Below are positions 22,708 through 32,227 of a DNA stretch of 64,000 nt, one piece after another. The stretch comes from Dactylonectria macrodidyma (Eukaryota; Ascomycota; Sordariomycetes; Hypocreales; Nectriaceae), in the NCBI GenBank assembly GCA_020744425.1, contig JAGMUV010000022.1, positions 1-64,000 of the forward strand. Reading direction: 5' to 3'. Each line of letters opens with the position of its first letter. Position 1 is the first letter of the stretch. The translations under genes and the position numbers were made by a program. The notes under the pieces are model-generated. The model was not told the origin of the DNA. It searched no databases and saw only the letters and a list, made by a program, of their open reading frames with translations.

Positions 22708-22874
22708 TGCTTTTTCCATACAAATTTAATATAGGGTTGTCTTTTCCCGTTCTGTCGTGTGGCTTAGTTCTCTAGCCCTTTGAATTTTTTTCATTTTCAC
22801 CTCGGCTGCCCTATGCAACTACATACACTCAGGTAGGCATATCACCTAGTTTACGTAGTGAAACTCCCGCCACA

Positions 22875-24636
22875 ATGGTTCGACGTATTTATACTAAAGA
22901 CGACGTAGCTAAGGCTATATACGATGTTACCTATAGAGGCCTATCGCAGACCGAGGCGGCCCAGAAACGTGGAGTACCTCAGTGGACGATTTCGAGACGA
23001 CTTTCCGGTCAAGCAAGCAGGAATGAGCATATCCAGGCTCACCAGCGTGTTTCTAAGGGCCAAGAGGAGACTCTCATTCGTTGGGTGCTGCGACAAGAGT
23101 CTCTGGGCTATGCTCCTTCACACAGCCAGCTCCGCGCCTGTATCAAGGCCATCTTTTAACAACAAGGCGATAACAAACCTTTAGGTAAGCACTAGACCAC
23201 AAGGTTCGTCAAACGTCACCCAAAAATATCTACCAGCTTAAAAAACGTCAGGAAGCCGCCAGATTTAATGGGTTTACTCTGAAGGCGGTCAATTAGTACT
23301 TCGATACCCGGGAGAATGAGTACGGCTAGATCAAGCCTGAGAATACAGTTAATGTGAACGAGGGTGACATAATGGCGGGTTTTGGTAAGTCCTCTATAAG
23401 TACTCTACGGGTTTTTATATAGCATAGCTAATTAGTTGCCCATAAGGCTTGGATAGCCTTGTCATTAGGAGCTCTGACCTGAAGAAGAAGGCGTTATTAA
23501 AGGGTGCTCAGTCGCGCACTTGGACCTCGTTTATTAAGGCGGTTATTGTAATAGGCCGCGCTTTAAAACCGGGAATTATCTTTAAAGGAAAAGAGCTGTA
23601 GAAACAGTGGTTTCTAGACGAGTTCAAATTAATAGCGGACTAGTACTACATCACATTACCGAACGGCTGGACTGACAACTATATAGCTCTCGAGTGGTTG
23701 AAAGATGTATATATACCTTAAACGGAGCCTCGTGATGCATTAGATGGAAGACTTATTATCCTTAATGGCCACGGGAGCCATGCACAGGTGAGTCTTTAGT
23801 GTTTTCACCGCATAGTCTCCTGCTATAGGGTTGCTAACGAGCTGTTAGGATGAGTGGATGGCCATGTGCTTTCTGAATAACGTCTACTGCTATTACCTTC
23901 TAGCACATTGTTCTTATAGTTTATAACTATTAGATAATAGAATATTTAATATTATTAAAGGTGAATATTAGAAAGAACTCTAAAAGCTGGCTAGTTTGAC
24001 CGATTCTGCGCCAGTTAATAAAGTCAACTTTATTCAAGTATATGCGAAAGCTAGGGAGGCAGGCATAAGGAAGGAGATTATCTTATCTAGCTGGAGATTT
24101 ACTAGAAATTGGCCTATTAATCATTACAAAGCTCTAACACACCCAGAAATCCAACCGGATAAAGAAAAAGTCCTAGAACGGTTCAAGACGCCCAGCCCTC
24201 TCCGACTGCACTCGATAATACGCCGAAAACGAGCCGGCAGGTGAGAGATATGGCCAGTCACTGAAGCCGTCCGACCAGGCAGAAGCACAGTAAGACCGCA
24301 AAGGGGTTGGAAGCTTTAGAGATGAAGGTGGCCGTTTAGAATGCGCGGATTACTGGCCTCGAGGAGCAGATGGCCCGGGTGCGGCGAAGGAAGAAAAGAA
24401 AGGCGGTACCGAACCCGAACCGACGGTTCATGGCTCTAGCAGAGGCTCTAGCGGCTGGAGAAGCCTTCCGTGACTCAAAGAAGGCAGAAATAGACGTGGA
24501 CGTGGATGAGGAGGCTAAGTCGGTAATTGAGGTGGGTGTCGGGTCAGAGGACGAAAGCGAGGACGTTATGGTTGTAATAAAGCACTGCTAGCGCACACGG
24601 AGCAGTCGAGAGGTCAAAAAACGACGAAGAGAGTGA
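22875..24636 (+). pseudogene. Transposase of element B (pogo-like), heavily mutated
   Basis: The start is intact: ATG 22875, HTH (DVAKAIYDVTYRGLSQTEAA) and APSHSQLRA, then a stop at 23157-23159. Colinear pieces follow: RFVKRHPKI, ENTVNVNEGDIMAGFG with an intron near 23382-23446, GIIFKGKEL, LIILNGHGSH (the second catalytic Asp now Asn), an intron near 23790-23850, CFLNNVYCYYLLAHC, then LTDSAPVNKVNFIQVYAKA and a basic tail. Many TAG/TAA codons stand where element A has Trp or Gln. The same introns as in element A confirm common origin. Dead. Confidence 0.88.
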
Positions 24637-24775
24637 AACTTGAGCAAATTTTTAGAAACTTTATTCAGAGCCTCATTTATTAATTGAGAATACAGCCTGT
24701 TTTTGCGGACATGAAAATTTAGATTTTGTATGGGAAGATCAAAATTTTGGTGATGCATTAGGTGGTCCTGGATGG

Positions 24776-25413
24776 CACCTGTTACTTACACTCCTGAAGT
24801 TATCTTCTCCGATAAATGCTCTGCTGCAAATGGCAGCGCCAATCCAGGTACCTGGGTCTGGAGGTTTACTCACGAGATCTATAACCCAAAATTCGTTAAT
24901 AAAATGGCCCATGGCCAGGGCGATGTGACGATAATGGTATGGGGTGCAATTTGCCAGAAGAGCCGAAGCAAGCTGGTTATTATGACTCGAGATACAGCCT
25001 CCAAGCGTGGCGGCTACTCATCAAATAGCCATATCGAAGCTCTGACTTCTAGGCTTCTTCCTGATTATAACGGCACCCAGCATTTTCAGCCGGATAATGC
25101 CGGAATTCACACATCAAAGGTCTCAATGAGCTTTCTGCTCGAGCACGGGATCTCTCTTATTGACTGGCCGCCTCACAGCGCCGATCTGAGCCCCATCGAG
25201 CATGTTTGGGCCAGACTAAAGACAGATCTCTATGGAATGTTCTCTTAGGTCTCCAAATTGAAGAAAAACGCAGCCGATATCGCTAAATTCAAAGTGTGCT
25301 TAGAAGCAGCGTGGGAAGGTATCCCTTAAGACTTCATTCAGGGCCTGCTGGAGTCAATGCCACGTAGGGTGGAAACTTGCCGTAAAGCTAGAGGTTGGTA
25401 TACAAAATATTAA
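24776..25413 (+). pseudogene. Tc1/mariner transposase fragment
   Basis: Catalytic core of a DDE_3-type transposase: first Asp in VIFSDKCSA, second in FQPDNAGIHTS, Glu in LSPIEHVWARLK. It ends ARGWYTKY and TAA at 25411-25413. Interrupted by TAG (about 25246-25248) and TAA (about 25327-25329), both compatible with C-to-T changes. The DNA-binding half is absent; the fragment starts right at the end of element B. It differs clearly from the neighbouring copy at 25523-26907. Confidence 0.85.
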
Positions 25414-25522
25414 AGTCACGCCCCTGAGGAATCCAAAAATGTAGTTACTTTTATTACAGCTAGTCTGTGGCCTGTTTAATTGGTATCTTTATTGCATGTG
25501 TTCCGGTGAGGGTGGTGGTGTA

Positions 25523-26907
25523 CAGTGGGTGTGCAAAAGTTCCGACAACTTCCGGATCCACCCATCTTGCCTCGATAACCACACAACCTTTGACTTCACA
25601 TTGTGCATTCAAATAATATCATAATAAATTAAAAGGCAGATGAATTTGAAGCCCAGAAGCTGACGTTCATGATGATTTACATCAATATTTAGTATACCAC
25701 CCATCTGCATCAATCACCACCTGCATTCGCTTGGGCATCGAATTTATCAGGTTTTCGAACACTTTAACTTCAAGCTCACGCCAAAGCTCTTCCGCACACT
25801 CAATCAGACGATCTTTTGCAGCCATATTCTTCGGAAGCTCTGCGAGTTCTGGGTATCGCTTACAGATCCGTTCTTTTAGTATTGCCCATAGATTTTCAAT
25901 CGGATTAAGATCTGGTGAATATGGGGGCAATTCTATAAGTATGACCCCCTCACGGCTCGCGTATTTGCGTAGCCACCTTTGGACTAGATGACTCTTAAAT
26001 GTAGGTCCGTTATCATGTTGGAATACCATCCCTTCCTCTATGATTTCCGGGAGGTGCTGTTGAAGGCATTCTAAGATAATTCGAGCCGTAACGCCGCCAC
26101 GGTCTGCCTGGGGGTCCCCGAATAAGCAGACTAAATCTGTGGCCCTGTCAATAGTGAAGGCACTAAAGAACATCTGTGAATGCCTCGTCAGCTTCTTCTT
26201 AGCCTGTACGTTCTTTTTTGCAAGTCTCTCGCCCTAGGCGCGGTCAGAATAGTGATCCAAAGACGGAGTGTGTGACTTACATATTTCGAGAACGCCCACT
26301 TCCGTCTATCGCCGTCACCACGAGCAATTGAGCACTCATCTGGAAAATCCAAGTATACCAAAAGCTAGCATCTTCATTGACGTATTTCTGTGCGAAATTT
26401 CGGCGACTTTCGGCTGCGGCTTCACTGAGAAAAGGGCGCCGGCTTGCAAGGTGGTGTTGGATGCCTTTTTTCTTCAACCACCGCGATAGAGTGCTCCTAT
26501 GACACCGCAGATTGGCCTCATCACTCAGTCTTTTGACTGTAATAAAAGGGTCTTTATCAATAATCCGGAATATATGATTTTTATCCCTCTCAGTGATGAT
26601 TGTTGGCCGCCCGGCACGCGGATTACTTTTTGCACTCTTTTGGTGGTCGTACCGGCGGACGACGCCAAAGATTGCGTGTTTCGTAACTCCCTCCTCAGCC
26701 GCAATGTGGTCAAGGGATATGCCAGATTTGTACATGTACACAATCTTCGTCCTTTTGTGAGGACTATGATGTGTCTTTCCGTACACCCGCGGCATGTTGT
26801 GGTTGAATTATGGCGTGATGAAGTTACTGTGTTGCCGTGGTCGCGTCGCGGCTTGAGATGCAAGAGCGGGGAAATCGGGAAATTGTCGGAACTTTTGCAC
26901 ACCACTG
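25523..26907 (-). mobile_element. Tc1/mariner transposon, nearly intact
   Basis: 1385 bp, with TIRs CAGTGGGTGTGCAAAAGTTC on the left and its inverse (one base shorter in the G run) on the right. TA lies at 25521-25522 and 26908-26909. One transposase gene fills the element on the minus strand. The only clear defect is one lost base in the first catalytic region. Confidence 0.93.
25682..26795 (-). pseudogene. Tc1/mariner transposase with a single frame shift
   Basis: From ATG at 26795: HTH region (YMYKSGISLDHIAAEEGVTK), an RRYDHQKSA linker with GRPTI, and a second HTH (CHRSTLSRWLKKKGI). One base is missing near 26345, where IFSDECS is expected. A 47-nt intron at 26234-26280 (GTAAGT donor, CTGAC branch, TAG acceptor) leads to AKKKLTRHSQMFFSAFTID, HDNGPTF (second Asp) and DLNPIENLW (third acidic residue, Glu), then DADGWYTKY and a stop. 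Apart from the one-base loss everything needed is present. Confidence 0.88.
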
Positions 26908-27017
26908 TAAGTGGGGCCGTTGCAAGACTTTTGGAACCCCGCTGTACTAGCGAACACGCCTTCCGATGGGACCAGTCAGTCGGCAGCAATTTCCCGCGAT
27001 AGAAAGCCTTCCTGTGA

Positions 27018-27541
27018 AGATGGCTCGGCCTCATGATTAATGAGGATCGGGACAACCCATCCTGGTCGTCATTCTTGATTGACCTTGACCTCGGCATTAG
27101 AGAAGACCGTGATCGCGCTTCGGGGGCAAAGGGCAAGACCGGCACGAGGGCATTCATGGCGATCGGAGCGCTTCTAGGCGAGCAGCACACCTTTATGCAT
27201 GATCTCGAGTCATTCTTCTGGGTGTTCTGGATATGCATCCACTACAACGCAAACGGCAAAGACATTGGGCCAACCGGATTTGACAATTGGAACTTTGAGA
27301 GTGATGATGAATTAGCTGAGAAAAACAGGGCGTAATTGCCGATGAGGAGGATTTTCTTAAGAAGGCGGACAAACACTTTACGTCACACTACCGGCCAATG
27401 ACCCCATGGGTCAACCGGCTACGAAGGGAAGTGTTCCCGAGCAACCGAAGGTGGAAGCGCCCTGAGCCTAAGCTCTACTCTCCGATGAAGAGCATTCTTC
27501 ACAATGCACAGAAGGATCCAGATGTACTAGCAGACGGGTAG
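27018..27541 (+). pseudogene. FunK1-type fungal protein kinase, C-terminal fragment
   Basis: Reads LGLMINEDRDNPSW, SFLIDLDLGI (the DFG-like position is here DLD), GKTGTRAFMAIGALLG, HTFMHDLESFFWVFWICIHY. After a shift near 27330 it continues GVIADEEDFLKKAD, PWVNRLRREVFPS, then a stop. FunK1 kinases are a large fungal expansion of unclear role. Only the C-terminal lobe remains; a stop precedes it in frame at 27015-27017. A dead fragment beside the Cdc42 gene. Confidence 0.82.
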
Positions 27542-27689
27542 CACCGCATATCTAAAACTATGAGCTACCATTTGAGTCCTCCGTCTTAGGCTTTATTTTC
27601 GTCGACTAAGCTTCTCTTGTCTGGGCACCTATCTAAGGGCCTGAGGACGATGGTGACCCTTACACGGCCGCGGCGTCGTCTTAATCCGC

Positions 27690-28719
27690 TTATAGGACGA
27701 GGCACTTATGCGACTTCTTCTTCAGGGAGGGGGAGCCTAGGGCCGCCATGATTGCCTGCATTATCCAGCGTCAGTTTCTGCCCAATGTAAACCGTGAATA
27801 GGTTTCATCTTTCATCAAATACCTCGTCAAACACATCCTTTAACTTGTACTGCGTCAGGGCACTGCACTCGACGTACTTGACCGCACCCACATCCCTGGC
27901 CATCCGCACTCCATCCTCCCTTCTTACGGGGGCCATCTTCTGCTTCGCCAGCTTCTCCCGGACGCTGGGGTCATCCCTCAAATCCACCTGCGTGCCGACA
28001 ATGAGGCAGGGAACGCCGGTGCAGTGGTGAAGGACCTCGGGGAACCACTTCTCGCGGACGTTTTCGAATGAGGCGGGCGAGGTGACGCTGAAGCAGACGA
28101 GGAAGACATCGGTCTGAGGATATGAGAGGGGTCGCAGTCGGTCGTAATCTTCTTGGCCGGCGGTATCAAACAGGCCAAGCGTGTAAGGCTCATCGCCAAT
28201 CCTGCCATCAACCAGTCAGCGGGTTTCCGAGAACCATAGGCCCGTGCGAAGCGATAGCATTCGCGGTGTTGTGCTGGCCTGCAAGTGGCGACGTCTATAG
28301 GCGTCGATCCTGCGTGGTGACGACAAAATGGCACCGGTCGTAGGTTGGGCCGCGATGGCTGTCGTATATGTGATGGAAGTGCAGGTAAACTCACATTACC
28401 GTGACGGCGACGCTATCGAAAATGGTCGGGATATATTTCGGGGGGATCTTATTGGTTGTGTAGCTAATGAGAAGGCAAGTCTTTCCGACGGCACCGTCGC
28501 CGACGACGACGCACCTATAGACAGATTATAGTGGTCAGTATAAATCGGCCCCACAGGGAGGGGGAGGGGGGGACAAGAGATATGCAAATGGGATGCGCAG
28601 GCAGTCAATGGGATGGCAGCGACGTGATGGGGATTACCAAATGGGTGAGACATGACGAGGAGGTGAGGCTCAGAGAGCCAAGGCAGAAGAACGTACTTGA
28701 TAGTTCCGACCACCGCCAT
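27690..28719 (-). CDS. Cdc42-type Rho GTPase, divergent paralogue, four exons
   Basis: Exons on the minus strand: 28719-28697, 28514-28395, 28201-27823 and 27755-27690, 195 residues. All three introns have GT..AG ends and keep the frame. Seen: P-loop [18 protein letters not shown] (about 10-27), switch I with [12 protein letters not shown] (about 34-45), switch [22 protein letters not shown] (57-76, Gln61 kept), GTQVDLRDD (NKxD equivalent), the Rho insert and [10 protein letters not shown] polybasic KKKSHK and the CAAX box CLVL end it. Known: Cdc42 drives polarity, budding or hyphal tip growth at the plasma membrane, after geranylgeranylation. Odd: the usual PTVFDNYAV effector loop here reads PTIFDSVAV, and a linker change (ALGSPSL) precedes the basic tail. 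No stop or shift, so it is probably expressed, but it is more divergent than Cdc42 usually is. Confidence 0.9.
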
Positions 28720-29910
28720 TGTTCTGCTCGATAGGTCCTCGGTAGGAGTTTGACTACCTAGAGCGGGATGCAGACCCTCAAGGAGAGTGATAATGCTTAG
28801 CCGCGCGGGCGTGAAGGGAGGGATGGGTTAAAGGGGGAGAAAGGGGCGAGGCTCGGAGTCAGAGTAGAACTCGATATATCGAGGGGGCAGCGCGATGAGG
28901 GTTGGTATTTGGTTGTTTGGCGGCTGTCGTAGTGGTGGTGGTTTGTTCGGCGTTTGTAGAGTTGGCAGGCAGGATAAAGGTAAGGTCAAGGTAGGTGGAG
29001 GCGGAGAGAAGGAAGCGGTGGTGGTAGGATTGGCAGTAGTGATGGTGGTGGTGGTGGTGATGGACCTTGACGAGCAAGCCAGGCAGGTAGCCAAGGAACA
29101 TGCAGGCAGGAACAGCAGCGGCACAGCAGCAGCCAAGGATAGTGGGTGGAAATGGATAAGAGTGGGTTGAGATCGGGTTTTGCTTTCTTTAGGGGGGGGG
29201 GAGAAAGAGTGGGGGAAGGTAGGAGGCAGGAGCACTAGCAGTAACAGCGCCTGGGAGGCAAAGGCACCTTATTATTTGAGAATAGGACGAGGACGAGAGT
29301 GAGGGCGAATGATTGAGTCGGGAGACTCTCCAGAAGAAAGTCTGTATTAGCTTTAAATCAATCGTTAAAGGGCAAGAATATGCCTTGAGGAACGAATGTG
29401 CCTTGGGGAATGAAAGGCTCTCAGAGGACGGGCGAAGAAGCGGGGCTCCACCAAAACCCCAGAGTGCCTTGAGGACGAAAGGGTGTCAGACAATTGGCTC
29501 CACAGGGATCATTTGATGGCACCAGTCAATTGATGAGAATTATCTGAGGAGCAAGAACCCAATTACAAGATGCAGTGAGTCGTGTAGCTCTTTATACACA
29601 AAAGAAAGCATTGCCTGTTTAGGCAGTAGCAGCTGCCTGCAGGGGGGTACGGCTGATATGAGACAATCTGTGGGATGGAGTACCCCGCACTTTAGACATC
29701 AATCAACAACACACTGCTGCTGCTCATTATCGATTACCTGATCCTTGATCCTTTTAGCACGCTCAGTGCGACACCTTTCGTACCGAAAGACACAGCCCGA
29801 ATAGCACTACTCAATAAATACAATAAAGATAATTCTAATCTAAAAGACGCTACCGAGCGCTCAGGCGCCGAATATCGTCCACTAGCTATTGTCCTTCGTC
29901 CGTTGGGCGC
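28720..29910. other. Region between the Cdc42 and GPI-protein genes
   Basis: Likely promoter and 5' leader of the minus-strand Cdc42 gene at the left end, with G-rich and (GGT)n/(GTG)n simple-sequence runs at about 28540-28570, 29040-29065 and 29190-29205. No gene recognised; frames here are composition artefacts. Confidence 0.4.
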
Positions 29911-30498
29911 CTAGAGCATGATGACACCGGCGATACCAGCGACGGCGAGGGCGATGCCGGCCTTGATGGAGGTGACGCCGGCACCGTTGTCGTCGACCTT
30001 GTTGGAGTCGTCCTCGTCCTCGTCATCGGACGAGGAGTCAGCGTTGGAGTCGTCGGACGAGGAGCCGTCAGAAGAGGAAGAGCTACCGGTCGGAGAAGGC
30101 CACTGCGCGTCACAGCTGGCGATGTACTTGGCCGCGGAATAGAGCTGCTGGCTGGCCTCGGGGACGTCGCTGCAGGCCGCGAGAAGGATGGAGATTCCCT
30201 CCTTCTGGTCGCTATACCAGGAGACCATGGCGGAGGCCCACGAGGTGTACTCTTCGGCGAACGAGCCGGTGATGGTAGGGATCTCGCAGGGGACGGCGGT
30301 GAAGTCGGTGGCCTGGGTCTGGGTGTTGAGGAACTCGACGAGAGAGGAGCCAGGAGTAGGGGTGTTGATCATGCTGGGGAGCAGCTCCAGGTAGATCGAG
30401 GAGCACTCCTCAGCATCGCGCTTCTCCAGGCGGTCGACGGCAGGGTGAGTGGCAGCGACAATAGTCGCGCCGGCAGCGAGGAGAATAGCAGATCGCAT
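29911..30498 (-). CDS. Secreted or GPI-anchored Ser/Asp-rich cell-surface protein
   Basis: 195 residues. A signal peptide (about 1-17, MRSAILLAAGATIVAATH) is followed by a KR at 26-27 that looks like a Kex2-type site. A folded region of about 115 residues has four or five Cys (AEECSSIYLELL, VPCEIPTITGSF, AACSDVPEA, ASCDAQWP). A Ser/Asp-rich stretch (about 140-170) and a C-terminal hydrophobic tail (GIALAVAGIAGVIML) come last. The layout is that of fungal GPI-anchored wall proteins. The frame is clean from ATG 30498 to TAG 29911. Role unknown; I do not recognise a characterised family. Confidence 0.82.
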   Translation of the reverse strand: MRSAILLAAGATIVAATHPAVDRLEKRDAEECSSIYLELLPSMINTPTPGSSLVEFLNTQTQATDFTAVPCEIPTITGSFAEEYTSWASAMVSWYSDQKEGISILLAACSDVPEASQQLYSAAKYIASCDAQWPSPTGSSSSSDGSSSDDSNADSSSDDEDEDDSNKVDDNGAGVTSIKAGIALAVAGIAGVIML

Positions 30499-32227
30499 TT
30501 TGCGGATAAAGTGAATTGATACGGTAGAGAACGGACAGGAGTTCTGGCAAAGTGGAAAAGAGAAGGATCAATAGAAGGATTCCAACAACCGTCGAGCGGC
30601 GAACGGCAGCATTTAAGCTTCTAACTCCAACCCATCCCATCCCCTATCCATGCTTCAATAGCAATTTATTCAAGCCTCGAAGGGCTGAATAGCTGAGCAT
30701 CATCGTGCAAGGGTCACACAGAGGCTATTCCCCTCCTGAGCTAATGCCTGTGTCTTGCCCTCTGCTGCAAGGGATTGGATTCTCGCCGTCAAGGCGGCAG
30801 ACTGCGCCTGGAAGCTGAATGTCCTCATCCAACGGCCCCTTTTCCAGGATTCAATTTGGGCCAGGCAGACACGGCGTCTGGGCCAAGGTGATCCATGCCT
30901 CAATCGGTGTGATTACTCCCATCGTGTCTGATGGTCTCCTCCTGTGGGGATGAAGTCGCCTTGTAGGTCCAGATAAGGCGAAACACGCCCAAGTCCCTCT
31001 CCACAAAATAAGCCTCTCCGCTACAACATGGTGCTAGCTAGGGGTAGCGAGGCTCTCTTTTTCAGCTTGCTAAACCAGTGTGCCCTAAGCCCGTTTCACT
31101 GAATCCGCTAGCTGCTTACTTTAGAGTCAGCTTCTGGAAAGTTCGGCAAATGGCTTATCGAGGTCTTTATGTAAAGTCCCGCATCTTGACTAGAGATAGT
31201 CACCGGCACCACATCCAGGGTGAACGAGGTAATTTGACAGATACTTGCAGGTCCCAATGCGAATCAGTGCCATCTAAGTAACCAACCTGTTAAGCTATGC
31301 CTTCTATTGACGGTCAATTGACCTAATATTGCTCCTACTAGATAGAAAAATTAGATAAATTTGTGCTTAGCTGTCTATGGCTACTATCGTTCCCAGGTTG
31401 TTTATATCTCATGCCAAGAATGTCGTAGAGTATACCGCAGCCAGAGACAGTCTTGACTGTCCAAGGAGGTTGGGGCATCCTCCGCCATGCTTCACCAAGT
31501 TGAAACAACGTAAAGCTGAGCCAACCCCATCCTGCCACAATAGCTGGCCAGGCATCGCTTGGTCCAACGTCTCAGCTTGTCGGACCGACAATCCCACGGA
31601 CTGATTGATCAGTGCAGCCCTTGTTACCACCTAGTATCTCGACTCATCCAAACTTTCAAGCCTTATGGTACGTGCTTCGGGCCTTGTGCAACACTACCAA
31701 GCCAATTGGAGGGCTTATAAGCAATGATCAAGATGTTTTGCCTCTGCTACCCTATGTAATATGCCTTCACATGTGGAAATGACAAGAGTTTATAGTAAAT
31801 TACAATAGCAGACTAAGTGGAGAAAGTAAGGCTGACTAGAGAAAGCGCGAAACTCCGGAATACAGGGAGCTAAAAACTGTAAAAAGCGTTGATGTCTCGG
31901 CAAAAAGTTGAATGGTGATTTGTCTAACTAGCCGAGTTCTTGTATGGAGGACCATTTCAAAAGTCATGTCGTGGGCTCTCGTATGTTTCCTGCGGATGCG
32001 GTAAGCGGTCCCTGGTCTGGGACCGTGCTGCTTAAGACCCGGTGTCACAACGATAGGAGGACATTGAATTGGCGGTGTGGTCGGTGTCTTGGGAAGGAGT
32101 CGGGCTAGCGGCCGTCTTAGTGGGTAGATCCTCTGCTTTCTGCCCATGACGTTCGGCGTGATCTATGACAATCCAGCAGCGCCTTTGGTTACCTGGAGTC
32201 CTCTAGTGTTGCCAGAATATCTCTTGT
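30499..32227. other. Stretch without a supported gene
   Basis: Left end is the promoter side of the GPI-type gene. The rest holds only short frames and one copy of a dispersed repeat (31498-31790). The base before 32228 is the T at the 5' border of Helitron 2. Confidence 0.4.
31498..31790. repeat. Dispersed repeat, copy 1
   Basis: About 290 bp similar (roughly 85 percent by eye) to 57135-57430 in the same orientation. It includes an identical block TTCAAGCCTTATGGTACGTG and the shared AAGCCAATTGGAGGGCTTAT. No open frame shared between the copies. It may be an LTR or non-autonomous element; no ends could be set. Confidence 0.75.

Larger units (their letters stand above)
22157..24775 (+). mobile_element. 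Pogo-like transposon B, carrying a MITE
   Basis: TIRs of about 60 bp are nearly perfect (CCATCCAGGACCACCTAATG on the left; the exact inverse ends at 24775). Flanking dinucleotides are TA on the left and CA on the right, perhaps a mutated TA duplication. The ends share CCATCCAG with element A but then diverge. Inside are a 434-bp MITE (22274-22707) and a heavily mutated transposase (22875-24636). Confidence 0.9.

Noticed and set aside
26525..27238. 237-codon minus-strand frame spanning the Tc1 end and the FunK1 fragment
   Set aside because: It runs across the transposon border and does not match either protein; the correct frames are 25682-26795 minus and 27018-27541 plus.
28895..29170. Open frame rich in Gly and Val upstream of the Cdc42 gene
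   Set aside because: Driven by (GGT)n/(GTG)n simple sequence; lies in the presumed promoter region and has no family features.
29339..29470. Repeated TGCCTTGRGGAAYGAA words suggesting a repeat array or CRISPR
   Set aside because: Irregular spacing and only three imperfect copies; no spacers.
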